Source: Lutibacillus sp052034115
Lineage (GTDB): Bacteria > Actinomycetota > Actinomycetes > Actinomycetales > Dermatophilaceae
Length of the DNA stretch: 64,000 nt
Direction: 5' to 3'
Assembly: GCA_052034115.1 (NCBI GenBank)
Contig: JBPOIZ010000011.1
Location: 8,185-72,184 of the forward strand
Shown: in pieces, positions 52,920 through 61,608 of the stretch
Layout: every line of letters starts with the position of its first letter
Position numbering within the stretch: position 1 is the first letter of the stretch
The notes under the pieces: generated by a model
What the model was told of the DNA's origin: nothing
The model's database searches: none
What the model saw: the letters and a program-made list of their open reading frames with translations, nothing else
Made by a program: the position numbers and the translations under genes

Positions 52920-53081
52920 GGTGTCCTCCGACGTGATGGGTGTCTGCACTCAGTCAGCCGCAGGCGGCTTTGCTCCTGCTGTGCGAGCGGCATGCGCCAC
53001 CTGTCGCTCCCGTCGCGTCGCCATGCGGTGGTCGCGGCCGCGTCGCCACGAGGCCGTCCCGGCCGCGGCGGAGGAGCGAGC

Positions 53082-53720
53082 CTACTTCTTGCGCTTCTTT
53101 GCCCCGACGATGCGGGCGGCGGTGGCACCGGCCGTCGCGGCAGCGGCGGTGGCCTGCTTGGCGCCGCCGGCGAAGGGCTCGGCGCTGGCCAGGACGCCGA
53201 GGCCGGCGATGAAACTGCGCAACTGCTCGGTGGTCTGGTCGAGCGAGCCGTCTGGGGCGAAGGATTTGGCCGAGACGCCACCGGCCACGACGGATCGGAT
53301 CAGTGCGGTCCACTCTGCGGTCAACTCTGCGCTGACCTCGGCGATCGCAGGATCGCGGCCGGCGACGCTCCACAAGGTGAGCCAGGGGGCGAACGACCGG
53401 CGTCGGCGGGCCGAGCCCCCGACAGCGGAGTCGACCAGCGCGTCCAGGCGCCGCCACGCGTCACGCGCGGCGCCGACCTCACCGGTCACCGCGTCGAGCT
53501 CGACGCGCACCGAATGGAGGAGAGCTTCGCGCCGCAACTGGTCCAGAGTCGGGAAGTGGTGCTGAAGACTGGTGATCGGAACGCCAGCGGTTTCTGACAC
53601 GTCGCCGTAGCGCATCGATTCGTAACCCCTCTCGACCACGGTGCGCGAGGCAGCGTCGAGGAGGTCGGCACGGTCGTGCAGCGGTGGGCGGCCGCGCCGC
53701 CGCCCAGGGGAGAGGGCCAC
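53082..53720 (-). CDS. TetR family transcriptional regulator
   Basis: This 212-residue protein has a TetR DNA-binding domain (about residues 15-62, LLDAASRTVVERGYESMRYGDVSETAGVPITSLQHHFPTLDQLRREALL) and an all-helical ligand-binding domain ending in KKRKK. The GTG at 53720 is chosen because TAGACT lies 8 nt upstream and the 16 residues of a longer version look like noncoding Pro/Arg-rich sequence. It is divergent from the histidine-phosphatase gene and may control it or itself. The ligand is unknown. Confidence 0.8.
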   Translation of the reverse strand: MALSPGRRRGRPPLHDRADLLDAASRTVVERGYESMRYGDVSETAGVPITSLQHHFPTLDQLRREALLHSVRVELDAVTGEVGAARDAWRRLDALVDSAVGGSARRRRSFAPWLTLWSVAGRDPAIAEVSAELTAEWTALIRSVVAGGVSAKSFAPDGSLDQTTEQLRSFIAGLGVLASAEPFAGGAKQATAAAATAGATAARIVGAKKRKK

Positions 53721-53787
53721 GAAGCCGCAGTCTACGCCCCGTGGTCGAGGACCGGGCCGGGTTCGCACCTGGCACGCTCACCTGCCC

Positions 53788-53793
53788 TACAGT
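53788..53793 (+). promoter_or_regulatory. -10 box TACAGT of phosphatase gene
   Basis: TACAGT ends 7 nt before the GTG at 53801, in the 80-nt divergent region with the TetR gene. Confidence 0.5.
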
Positions 53794-53800
53794 GACCACC

Positions 53801-54409
53801 GTGCGGCTGCTCCTCGTTCGCCACGGCCAGACGACCATGAATGTCGCGGGACTTCTCGACACGGCATACCCCGGCGCAGAGCTCGACGAGGTGGGCCGCG
53901 ACCAGGCCGACAGCCTGGTGGCCCGGCTCGCGGACGAGCCGATCGAGGCTATCTACACCTCCGAGCTGATCCGGACTCGGCAGACCGCCGGTCCGCTGTC
54001 CCACGCCCTCGACCTGCCGCTCCAACCCCTGCCCGGCCTGAAGGAGATCCAGGCCGGCGACCTGGAGCTGAGCGCCGACTGGGCGCCATACATCCAGGTC
54101 CTGGCGGCCTGGGCCGAGGACCTGAGCGTCCGCATGCCAGGCAGCGAGAACGGCCACGAGTTCCTGGCGCGCTTCGACGACGCGGTGGCCACGATCCACG
54201 CGGCCGGCCACGACACGGCGGTGCTCGTCTCGCATGGTGCCGCCCTGCGCGTGTGGGCCTCGGCCCGCTGTGCGAACCTCACCCGCGACTTCCTGATCCA
54301 GGTCGGTATGCCGAACACCGTCGTCATCGCGGTCAGCGGCGACCCGGTGTCCGGGTGGGTGGCGCACCAGTGGGGCGAGGTGCCCGTGCCCATCTCGTCG
54401 GGCGGCTAG
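53801..54409 (+). CDS. Histidine phosphatase (phosphoglycerate mutase-like)
   Basis: This 202-residue protein starts with the histidine-phosphatase motif LLLVRHGQTTMN (catalytic His with Arg), continues with IYTSELIRTRQTAGPL (second Arg) and ends with TAVLVSHGAALRVWASARC (second His). The compact size fits small cofactor-independent acid phosphatases and sugar-phosphate phosphatases. The GTG at 53801 starts directly before the motif and fits the -10 box. The in-frame extension upstream lies in the TetR region and is rejected. Confidence 0.88.
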   Translation: MRLLLVRHGQTTMNVAGLLDTAYPGAELDEVGRDQADSLVARLADEPIEAIYTSELIRTRQTAGPLSHALDLPLQPLPGLKEIQAGDLELSADWAPYIQVLAAWAEDLSVRMPGSENGHEFLARFDDAVATIHAAGHDTAVLVSHGAALRVWASARCANLTRDFLIQVGMPNTVVIAVSGDPVSGWVAHQWGEVPVPISSGG

Positions 54410-54446
54410 CCGACCTCTTTACCGGTCACCGACCCGGTATGTCGGG

Positions 54447-54689
54447 TCAGGCGTCGGGTCGGGCGTCGGGTCCGACGTCGGGTCCGGCCGGCTCGGCCAC
54501 CGGGGGCACCGACTCGGGCGGGGTGAACCTGCGGACGACGAGCAGGCCGGTGCCGACGAAGATCGGTGCCGTGCCCATGCCCATGACCGCGATGCCGAGC
54601 GGCACCCGCTCGGCGCTTCCCGTGGCGGCGATGAGCAGCCCGGTCAACCCCACGAGGGCGCCGATGACCACCAGGACCTTACCGACCAT
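54447..54689 (-). CDS. Small membrane protein (80 aa)
   Basis: This 80-residue protein has two hydrophobic helices (VGKVLVVIGALVGLTGLLIAA and LGIAVMGMGTAPIFVGTGLLVV) and a repetitive acidic/Pro tail (PDVGPDARPDA). The first helix pattern GxLVGLTGLL resembles DUF2905-type small membrane proteins, but this is uncertain. The ATG at 54689 is supported by CATACT exactly 6 nt upstream. A longer frame to 54839 is rejected because the extra 50 residues overlap the 3' end of the helicase gene and read as noncoding. Function unknown. Confidence 0.6.
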   Translation of the reverse strand: MVGKVLVVIGALVGLTGLLIAATGSAERVPLGIAVMGMGTAPIFVGTGLLVVRRFTPPESVPPVAEPAGPDVGPDARPDA

Positions 54690-54695
54690 GAGCCC

Positions 54696-54701
54696 AGTAT
54701 G
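54696..54701 (-). promoter_or_regulatory. -10 box CATACT of small membrane protein gene
   Basis: CATACT on the minus strand ends exactly 6 nt before the ATG at 54689. Confidence 0.5.
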
Positions 54702-54748
54702 GCCCGCGCCGGGCGGCGGTGCCGGGCAGGAGTGTGGGGTGGTCTCGG

Positions 54749-57373
54749 TCAGGAGTGTGGAGCGAGACCGACCACGCGGAGCGCCAGCTCGCCCGAGTCG
54801 TCGCAGGCATCGAGATCGACGACCGCCACCATCCGCCAATCCCGATCGCCGTCGGGGTCGTCGAGGATCTGTTCGATGACCCAGGCCCGCCGCGGCAGGC
54901 CGGGGATGCTCCGCGGGTCGGCCGTCATACCGCCGTCACCGGCGTCAGCTCGGACGTGCTCGTCGACGACGAACAGGTCGGGTCCCCGGGCCGCCGGTCC
55001 GGTGCCCAGATCGCCGTACTGCGCGAAGTAGTCGGTGCCGGCGCGCTCCCAGTCACTCTCGGTCATGCCGTCGTCGAGGTCTGCCAGCGCCGCCCAGGCC
55101 CGTCGGGCGGCCAGGTCGACTCGCCGCCACATGGCGGTGCGCGCCATCACGCGCAGGGCCCGTGGGTTGTCACTCAACGGGCGGGCGGCTCCGGGCCGGG
55201 GCGTGTCGAGGCGGTCGAGGGCCGAGCTGGTGCCGGCGCCGTCGACATAACCCTCGCTGGCCAGTGCCTCCCACTCCTCCAGCAGGCTGGAGTCGGTCTG
55301 CCGGACGACCTCGCCGAGCCACTCGATGAGATCCTCCAGCTCGGGGGTGCGCGCAGCCACCGGCACGGTCTGCCGCAGCGCGCGGTAGGCGTCGGACAGG
55401 TAGCGCAGGACCACACCCTCGGCGCGGGTCAGCTTGTAGAAGGCGATGAACTCCCCGAAGGTCATGGCGCGCTCGTAGAGATCACGGACGACCGACTTCG
55501 GGGCGAGGTCGTCCTCGCGCACCCAGGGGTGTGTGCGTCGATAGGCCTCGAAGGCCACCTCGAGCAGGTCGGCGAGCGGGCGTGGCCAGGTGACCTCCTC
55601 GAGGAGCTCCATCCGCTCGTCGTAGTCCAACCCATCGGCCTTCATCTGGGCGACGGCATCCCCCTTGGCGGCGAACTGCTGTGCGCCGAGCACGGCGCGG
55701 GGATCCTCCAGGGTCGCCTCGACCACGCTGACGACGTCCAACGGGTAGGTCGGTGCCGTCTCGTCGAGGAGGTCGAGCGCGGCGACGGCGAAGGCGGACA
55801 ATGGCTGGTTCAGGGCGAAGCCGGACTGCAGGTCGGCGGTGACTCGCACTGTGCGGCCCGTCTCGTCGGGCTCGGGCAGCTTCTCCACGATGCCGGCGAC
55901 GACGAGCGAGCGGTAGATGTCGATGGCTCGCAACGCCAGCCGCGCCTGCCGTTCTCGTGGCTCGTGGTTGTCTCGGAGCAGTCGCATCATCGCCGTCAGC
56001 GGGTCACCGGGTGCGTCGATGACGTTGAGGATCATGGCGTGGTTGACCTGCATCCGGGACCGCAGCGGCTCCGGCGGCGCGGCGACCAACCGCTCGAACT
56101 GCTCCTCGGTCCAGGACACGAAGCCGGCCGGCGCCGACTTGCGCTGCACCTTGCGGCGAGCCTTGGGATCCTCCCCGGCCTTGAGCAACGCCCGGTGATT
56201 CTCGATGACGTGTTCCGGGGCCTGCACGACCACCGTGCCGGCGATGTCGTAGCCGGCCCGGCCGGCGCGACCGGCGATCTGGTGGAACTCGCGGGCCCGC
56301 AGCAGCCTCTGGCGGGTGCCGTCATACTTCGACAGGCCGGTCAGGACGACGGTGCGGATCGGCACGTTGATGCCGACGCCCAGCGTGTCGGTGCCGCAGA
56401 CGACCTTGAGCAGGCCCTGTTGGGCGAGCTGCTCGACGAGGCGGCGATACTTCGGCAGCATCCCGGCGTGGTGCACCCCGATGCCCTGAGCCACCAGGCG
56501 GCGCAGGGTCACCCCGAACCCGCGGGCGAACCTGAACCCGCGCAACCTGGCGGCGATGGCCTCGCGTTCCGCGCGGGTGGCCACCGCCATCGAGCTGAGG
56601 GCTTGGGCTCGCTCCAGCGCCGCCGCCTGCGTGAAGTGCACGACATACACCGGGTCGAGGTCGCTGGAGAGGAGCTCGTCGAGGGTCTCGTGGACGGGCG
56701 TCAGCGCCCAGTGGAACGACAGCGGTACGGGCCGCTGCGCCCGGTCGACGATGACGGTGGCTCGGCCGGTGCGGCGGGTGAGGTCGTCGCGGAAGAAGGA
56801 CGCGTCGCCCAACGTGGCCGACATGAGCAGAAACTGGCTGCGGGCCAGGAGAAGCAGCGGCACCTGCCAGGCCCAGCCCCGGTCCGGTTCGGCGTAGAAG
56901 TGGAACTCGTCCATGACGACGGTGCCAAGATCGGCGTCCGGACCGGCTCGCAGGGCCTGATTGGCCAGGATCTCGGCGGTGCAGCAGATGATCGCGGCAT
57001 CAGGATTCACCGCCGCGTCGCCGGTGAGCATGCCGACGGCCTCGGCACCGAACGCGTCGCACAAGGCGAAGAACTTCTCGCTGACCAGGGCCTTGATCGG
57101 CGCCGTGTAATAGGTGCGTTCGCCCCGGGCCCGCGCGAAGACATGTGCGCCGAGGGCTACGAGTGACTTGCCCGACCCGGTGGGCGTGCCGAGGATGACG
57201 TTCGCTCCGGTGGCCAGCTCGAGCAGCGCCTCCTCCTGGGCCGGATAGAGCGTGATCCCCTGCTCACCGACCCAGTCGACGAACATCTCGTAGGCGGCAT
57301 CCGGGTCATCGGGTGGCAGCGCCGCGAGCCGATCGGTCAAGGTGCCCGTCGACGGGGGCGAGGCGGCGGTCAC
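54749..57373 (-). CDS. Ski2-like DEAD/DEAH-box helicase with DUF3516
   Basis: This 874-residue helicase has Walker A GTPTGSGKSLVALGA, motif II VVMDEFHFYAEPDRGWAW, motif III LLMSATLGD, and the C-terminal lobe motifs VHHAGMLPKYRRLVEQL, VVCGTDTLGVGINVPIRTVVLTG and QIAGRAGRAGYDIAG. The C-terminal DUF3516 region (LNVIDAPGDPLTAMMRLLRDNHEPRERQ to the end) is an actinobacterial hallmark. It probably unwinds RNA. The GTG at 57373 is selected since GGAGGA lies about 7 nt before it. Frames extending to 57889 translate the 51-bp repeat and the SDR antisense strand, so they are rejected. Confidence 0.85.
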   Translation of the reverse strand: MTAASPPSTGTLTDRLAALPPDDPDAAYEMFVDWVGEQGITLYPAQEEALLELATGANVILGTPTGSGKSLVALGAHVFARARGERTYYTAPIKALVSEKFFALCDAFGAEAVGMLTGDAAVNPDAAIICCTAEILANQALRAGPDADLGTVVMDEFHFYAEPDRGWAWQVPLLLLARSQFLLMSATLGDASFFRDDLTRRTGRATVIVDRAQRPVPLSFHWALTPVHETLDELLSSDLDPVYVVHFTQAAALERAQALSSMAVATRAEREAIAARLRGFRFARGFGVTLRRLVAQGIGVHHAGMLPKYRRLVEQLAQQGLLKVVCGTDTLGVGINVPIRTVVLTGLSKYDGTRQRLLRAREFHQIAGRAGRAGYDIAGTVVVQAPEHVIENHRALLKAGEDPKARRKVQRKSAPAGFVSWTEEQFERLVAAPPEPLRSRMQVNHAMILNVIDAPGDPLTAMMRLLRDNHEPRERQARLALRAIDIYRSLVVAGIVEKLPEPDETGRTVRVTADLQSGFALNQPLSAFAVAALDLLDETAPTYPLDVVSVVEATLEDPRAVLGAQQFAAKGDAVAQMKADGLDYDERMELLEEVTWPRPLADLLEVAFEAYRRTHPWVREDDLAPKSVVRDLYERAMTFGEFIAFYKLTRAEGVVLRYLSDAYRALRQTVPVAARTPELEDLIEWLGEVVRQTDSSLLEEWEALASEGYVDGAGTSSALDRLDTPRPGAARPLSDNPRALRVMARTAMWRRVDLAARRAWAALADLDDGMTESDWERAGTDYFAQYGDLGTGPAARGPDLFVVDEHVRADAGDGGMTADPRSIPGLPRRAWVIEQILDDPDGDRDWRMVAVVDLDACDDSGELALRVVGLAPHS

Positions 57374-57399
57374 CGTCACATCCTCCACCCCCAGCACCA

Positions 57400-57518
57400 C
57401 TCCACTCGACGCCATCTGGGCCCCAAGAATCCCCACACACCGCTGAAGCGCTCCAGTCGATGCCATCTGGACCCCGAAAACCCCAACACCCCCAGAAACC
57501 CTCCACTCGATGCCATCT
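57400..57518 (+). repeat. Degenerate ~51-bp repeat, locus 2 (2.4 units)
   Basis: Units start at 57400, 57451 and 57501 (periods 51 and 50 bp), each beginning CTCCA(C/G)TCGA(C/T)GCCATCT. They match the units at 43060 and 43112. The array fills the divergent region between the Ski2-like helicase and the SDR gene. In reverse it reads as short nonsense peptides in frames that artificially lengthen the helicase ORF. Confidence 0.8.
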
Positions 57519-57566
57519 ACGGCGCGGCAGACCCGACCCGATGGCGCGCCGGGGCCTGGCCCGGCA

Positions 57567-57572
57567 TACCGT
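57567..57572 (+). promoter_or_regulatory. -10 box TACCGT of SDR operon
   Basis: TACCGT ends 6 nt before the GTG at 57579, with no Shine-Dalgarno sequence in between. Confidence 0.6.
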
Positions 57573-57578
57573 GGGGTG

Positions 57579-58595
57579 GTGACATCGACGCTGAGCTCAG
57601 CCGCCCGCGTTCTGGCCCGCGGCGTGGATTCCCTCATGGACCGCACCGTGGCGCCCGGCTTCACCCGCATCGGGTATGCCGTCCGCTCGACCTTGCCGAC
57701 CTGGCCGGATGACCCGCGGCCCGACGCGCTCCTGGGCCGCACCGTCCTGGTGACCGGGGGGTCGTCGGGACTGGGCATCACCACCGCCGAGGGGCTCGGC
57801 CGGCTCGGGGCCACCGTCCACCTGGTGGTCCGGGATGTGCCGAAGGGCGAGGCTGCGGCGGCTGAGCTCCGGCACCGAGTCGGAGCCAACGCCGGCTACC
57901 GAGTGTGGGCCTGCGACGTCGCCGACCTGGACAGTGTGCGCCGATTCACCGAGGCCTTTGCGGCCGAGGTGCCGTCGTTGGACGTCCTGGTGCACAACGC
58001 CGGGGCGCTGCCGGCCAACCGCCTCGAGACCGCCCAGGGCCACGAGTTCACCATGGCCGTCCACGTGCTCGGCCCGATCCTGATGACCGAGCGGCTGCGC
58101 CCGCAGCTGGCCGGCCACCAGGCTCGGGTGGTGTTCGTGACGTCCGGTGGGATGTACACCCAGAAGTTGCGCGCCGACGATCCGGACTTCCACGACGGCG
58201 CGTATGCCGGGGCAGTGGCCTATGCCCGCAGCAAGCGCGCTCAGATCGAGCTGCTCCCGGTGCTCGAGCGCCGATGGGGTGTCGACGGCATTCGCGTGTA
58301 TGCCACGCACCCCGGCTGGGCCGACACCCCCGGGGTCTCCACCTCGTTGCCCGCCTTCCGGCGCATCACCGGCCCGTTCCTGCGCCCCTCGGACATGGGA
58401 TCCGACACGACGGTGTGGATCAGTGCGATCGAGCCGCCCCCACCGGGCGGCGGGCTGTGGCACGACCGGCGCGAGCGCCCCACGCACCTGACCCGGGCCA
58501 CCCGGAGTGCGACAGCGGACGAAGACCGTCGGCAGATGTGGGAATGGACCCGCACCGCGACTGGGCTTGACGAGACAACGACCACGTCCCGCTGA
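57579..58595 (+). CDS. Short-chain dehydrogenase/reductase
   Basis: This 338-residue SDR has the NAD(P)-binding TGGSSGLGIT (TGxxxGxG), the structural VHNAGAL, and a catalytic YARSK (Y-x-x-x-K) near the middle, after FVTSGGMYTQKLRADDP. It has about 50 residues before the Rossmann fold, as in retinol-dehydrogenase-like SDRs. Substrate unknown. The -10 box fixes the GTG; the SRPBCC gene follows after 12 nt, so the two probably form an operon, perhaps with the SRPBCC protein binding the hydrophobic substrate. Confidence 0.85.
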   Translation: MTSTLSSAARVLARGVDSLMDRTVAPGFTRIGYAVRSTLPTWPDDPRPDALLGRTVLVTGGSSGLGITTAEGLGRLGATVHLVVRDVPKGEAAAAELRHRVGANAGYRVWACDVADLDSVRRFTEAFAAEVPSLDVLVHNAGALPANRLETAQGHEFTMAVHVLGPILMTERLRPQLAGHQARVVFVTSGGMYTQKLRADDPDFHDGAYAGAVAYARSKRAQIELLPVLERRWGVDGIRVYATHPGWADTPGVSTSLPAFRRITGPFLRPSDMGSDTTVWISAIEPPPPGGGLWHDRRERPTHLTRATRSATADEDRRQMWEWTRTATGLDETTTTSR

Positions 58596-58607
58596 AAGGA
58601 CGCCAAG

Positions 58608-59045
58608 ATGCAGATCCAGCGCAGCGTGCGCACCACGGCCGCCCCAGAGCGCGTGTTCGACTACATGGCTGACTTCACCACGACCAACGAATGGGACCCG
58701 GGCACGGTGAAGACCACCCGGACCTCCGGCGACGGCACCGTCGGGACGGTCTACGCCAACACGTCCCGGTTCATGGGGCGTGACTCGGACCTGACCTACA
58801 CGGTGATCGAGTACGACCGCCCGCACCTGATCCGGCTGCGCGGCGAGAACGCCACAGTCGTCGCGGACGACCTCATCGAGGTCAAGCCCGACGGCGCGGG
58901 CTCGTTCGTGACCTACACCGCCACCTTCACCTTCTCCGGGGTGGTCCGGTTCGTGGTCCCGCTGCTCGGGTCGGCCTTCCGCAGGTTGGGCGACGACGCC
59001 GAAAAGGGCATGCGCCGGGCCTTCGCCACCCTCGAAGCGCACTGA
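58608..59045 (+). CDS. SRPBCC family protein
   Basis: This 145-residue protein fits the polyketide-cyclase/SRPBCC fold: IQRSVRTTAAPERVFDYMADFTTTNEWDPGTVKT at the start, TYTVIEYDRPHLIRLRGENATVVADD in the middle strands, and a C-terminal helix FRRLGDDAEKGMRRAFATLEAH. It likely binds a hydrophobic ligand. The ATG at 58608 has GAAAGGA at about 9 nt. It sits 12 nt behind the SDR gene and probably shares its transcript. Confidence 0.82.
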   Translation: MQIQRSVRTTAAPERVFDYMADFTTTNEWDPGTVKTTRTSGDGTVGTVYANTSRFMGRDSDLTYTVIEYDRPHLIRLRGENATVVADDLIEVKPDGAGSFVTYTATFTFSGVVRFVVPLLGSAFRRLGDDAEKGMRRAFATLEAH

Positions 59046-59142
59046 CGCCTCCTGGCCGAGGACGGGCGAACGCGTGCCGGCGTAGGCCGCGTCCGGGATG
59101 GCCGCGTTCCGGTTGGCCGCGCCGGATGGCCCGGGTGACCGG

Positions 59143-59424
59143 CTAGGCCGAGACGACGACGCCCTTCCAGAACGCCACCCGGTCGGTGATGGCCTGAGCT
59201 GCGTCGGACGGCTCCGGGTAGTACCACGCCGCATCCACGTTGCGGACTCCGCCGACCTCGAGGGAGTAGTAGGACGCCGTCCCCTTCCACGGGCAGACCG
59301 TGTGCGTGTCCGAGGGCCGCAGCACGTCGTCGCGCACCGAGTCCCGAGGGAAGTAGTGGTTGCCCTCGACGACCACCGTGTCGTCGCTGCTCGCGATGAC
59401 CTCGCCGTTCCACATCGCCTGCAT
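59143..59424 (-). CDS. DUF427 domain protein
   Basis: This 93-residue protein carries the DUF427 pattern: MWNGEVIASSDDTVVVEGNHYFP at the start, HTVCPWKGTASYYSL (a strongly conserved Cys-Pro-Trp-Lys-Gly motif), and DAAWYYPEPSDAAQAITDRVAFW at the end. The family is small and cytoplasmic; its biochemical role is not established. The ATG at 59424 has GAAGGAGG at good distance. It stands alone between the SRPBCC gene and the phosphatase gene. Confidence 0.88.
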   Translation of the reverse strand: MQAMWNGEVIASSDDTVVVEGNHYFPRDSVRDDVLRPSDTHTVCPWKGTASYYSLEVGGVRNVDAAWYYPEPSDAAQAITDRVAFWKGVVVSA

Positions 59425-59478
59425 CGGGTGCCTCCTTCGTCGGGTGCCTCCGAGGGTACGTGGCTTCGGCGAGCCCTC

Positions 59479-61464
59479 CTAGGCCGGTGGCAGTGGCGGA
59501 GCGCTAGGTCCACCTGCGTGCTTGCGGGTCACCCGCGAGGACCACAGCGCCGAGATCCCCGCCAACAGCAGCCCCACCGCAGCAACGACCAGGATGTGGA
59601 GCACCGCGAGGAAGCCCGGGAACATCACCCGGAAGTCGGGCAGGGTCCAGGAGACCAACGGGCCGTTGATCAGGTAGGTCGCGAGCACGGGCAGGGCGAG
59701 CAATCCGATGAGGAAGAACACGAAGCCGTAGTGGCGGCTGACCGTGATCGAGGGTGCCTGACGCAGCCCCCGGGTGAACACCACGGCAATGATCCACGCG
59801 ATCACGAGGGACGCGGCCGCACCGATGGCCACCGTGACGATCAGGTCCGTCGAACTGCGGACCGAGCTGAGCGAGTAGGTCCGCTTCTGCAGGTAGACGT
59901 AATAGCCGTGGAAGGCCGCGGCATACGCGAGGGCGGCAACGACATACCCGAGGAACCGTCGCCCACCGGTGGCCCGGGCGAACCGGACGAGCAGGACGAG
60001 CCCGGCCAGCAGGGCGAGGACGACGATGCCCAGCCGCGGGAGCTGCTCACCGCGCAGCCGGTCCCCGCGGATGCCCTCCAGGGCGCCCTGGTAGGCACCG
60101 ACCGGATCGGCGGAGGCCTGGCTGGCGTCGACCGTCGGCAGCGGCCGGCCGATCGCGGTGGCGTATCGCTGCAGGAGTTGGCTCTGTTGTGCCGTGACCG
60201 CGGCCGGTATCGCGGCCGCCGTCGTGGCGTCGAGGCGCAGCATCTGGGTGAGCACTCGGCCCTGCGAGACCGCGGGGATCCGTGCGCCGAGCAGCGCCGA
60301 CAGGGTGGGGGCGACATCCACCTGGCGGACATCACCGTAGGCGCCGGCCTGGATGCCCGCTCCGGCCATGACCAGCGGCTCCTGCAGGATGATGTCCTCC
60401 GGCCCGCCGTGTCCGCCGACGTCGAGGTGTCCGTGATCGGACACGACGACGATGGTGTCGGCGGTCAGGTCCAATGCCCCACCGATGGCCCGCAGCCGGT
60501 CGTCCGCCCCGGTCGCCGCGGCTAGACCGGCGGCACCGAGAGGCCCGCCGTTGTAGTGGCTGTTGTGGTCGACCTCGTTGAGGTGCACGAGGAGGAACTG
60601 GGCCTCGTCACGGCTGATGATGCCGATGGCCGCATCGGTGCTGGCCTGGTCGGCGGCGTCATTTTCGTCGTGCACGAAGTAGGAGGTCGACAGGTCCGGT
60701 TTGGGCACCAGCGGGTCGAACCAGTCGGTGCCGACGACTGCCGTCGTCTTGCCGGCCGCCTTGACCGTGGCGAAGACGCTGTCCTGGGTCCATGCCGACG
60801 CCTTGGCCGGCTCGGTGGGGTTCAGCGCCGGCCCGTCGGACAGGTCCGGGGTAGCGCCGGTGAGCAGGACCGTCCATGACGGTGCCGAGTATGACGGCAG
60901 CCCGGAGCGCACCGTGGCCGAGGCCCCCCGGGTGCGCAGTTCGGCCAGGTAGGGCATGGCCGTGGCGTTTCCGGCGATGTCGGTGCGCAGCCCATCGACG
61001 AGGACGAGGACGACCTTCCCGGTGCTCGCCGCACCGAGCGAGGGGCCACCCTTGACCGGGTCGGCCGCGAACGGCGACCGGTAGTCGTACAGCGAGTCCA
61101 TGAGCGCGGTGGCGTAGAGGTACCCCCCGGCGACCAGCGCCAGGCTCAGCAGGGTGCCGAGCGCCACCCGGGCCCGCGCCCAGCCGCGCCGTTCCCCAGG
61201 TCGTGTCGGTGTCGGCCAGGGTTCCGCGGCCGGCGGCGCTTCCGGTGCCGCCGGGGGCTCCGATGCCGCCGGGGGCTCCGATGCCGCCAGGAGCTCCGAT
61301 GCCGCCAGGAGCTCCGATGCCGCCGGAGAATCCGGTGCCGCCGGAGAATCCGGTGCTGCCGGCGCTGCGGGTGCCGGGTGCCCCTGCGGTGAGAGCTCGG
61401 GGTCGCCGGGGTCGCCGGGATCCGAAGCGGGGGGCGGGGGCGGGGGCGGCGCGATGTTACTCAC
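59479..61464 (-). CDS. Membrane-anchored alkaline-phosphatase-superfamily protein
   Basis: This 661-residue protein has a Pro/Ala/Ser-rich cytoplasmic N-terminus (about residues 1-95) built from 6-residue repeats, a membrane helix (VALGTLLSLALVAGGYLYATAL), an extracellular catalytic domain, and five to seven C-terminal membrane helices. The catalytic domain shows VLVLVDGLRTD (metal Asp), SAPSWTVLLTG (nucleophile Thr), LLVHLNEVDHNSH, and VVVSDHGHLDVGGHGG, the metal-binding motifs of phosphodiesterase/sulfatase-type alkaline phosphatases such as GPI ethanolamine-phosphate transferases. It may transfer or cleave phospho-groups on envelope glycans or lipids. GTG at 61464 has AAGGA before it. Confidence 0.8.
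   Translation of the reverse strand: MSNIAPPPPPPPASDPGDPGDPELSPQGHPAPAAPAAPDSPAAPDSPAASELLAASELLAASEPPAASEPPAAPEAPPAAEPWPTPTRPGERRGWARARVALGTLLSLALVAGGYLYATALMDSLYDYRSPFAADPVKGGPSLGAASTGKVVLVLVDGLRTDIAGNATAMPYLAELRTRGASATVRSGLPSYSAPSWTVLLTGATPDLSDGPALNPTEPAKASAWTQDSVFATVKAAGKTTAVVGTDWFDPLVPKPDLSTSYFVHDENDAADQASTDAAIGIISRDEAQFLLVHLNEVDHNSHYNGGPLGAAGLAAATGADDRLRAIGGALDLTADTIVVVSDHGHLDVGGHGGPEDIILQEPLVMAGAGIQAGAYGDVRQVDVAPTLSALLGARIPAVSQGRVLTQMLRLDATTAAAIPAAVTAQQSQLLQRYATAIGRPLPTVDASQASADPVGAYQGALEGIRGDRLRGEQLPRLGIVVLALLAGLVLLVRFARATGGRRFLGYVVAALAYAAAFHGYYVYLQKRTYSLSSVRSSTDLIVTVAIGAAASLVIAWIIAVVFTRGLRQAPSITVSRHYGFVFFLIGLLALPVLATYLINGPLVSWTLPDFRVMFPGFLAVLHILVVAAVGLLLAGISALWSSRVTRKHAGGPSAPPLPPA
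61240..61360 (+). repeat. 18-bp in-frame minisatellite in phosphatase gene
   Basis: 18-bp units containing GCTCCGATGCCGCC recur about six times, as similar neighbouring pairs. They encode 6-residue Ala/Ser/Pro repeats in the N-terminal cytoplasmic tail of the membrane phosphatase, so copy number can change without breaking the frame. Confidence 0.8.
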
Positions 61465-61595
61465 GCGTCCTTGCTACGACACAACACCGCGCTGAGCAAG
61501 CACCGCGAGCCTGCCGGCCCGGCGCGCCGCGCGTGGCCGCCCCGCTCCGGCGCACGGCGGGGCGAGCCAGTTGGCGTCCACGCGGCACGCCGGGT

Positions 61596-61601
61596 GAGAC
61601 T
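61596..61601 (+). promoter_or_regulatory. -10 box GAGACT of yceI-like gene
   Basis: GAGACT ends 7 nt before the ATG at 61609. It is a weak match to TANNNT. Confidence 0.4.
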
Positions 61602-61608
61602 GTGCCCC

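Noticed and set aside
57400..57518. A possible CRISPR array because of the ~51-bp period.
   Set aside because: The units are degenerate throughout with no constant repeat and unique spacers, and there are no cas genes in the window.
57374..57889. N-terminal extension of the Ski2-like helicase up to 57889.
   Set aside because: It would translate the 51-bp repeats and the SDR antisense strand. A ribosome-binding site before GTG 57373 gives a normal N-terminus.
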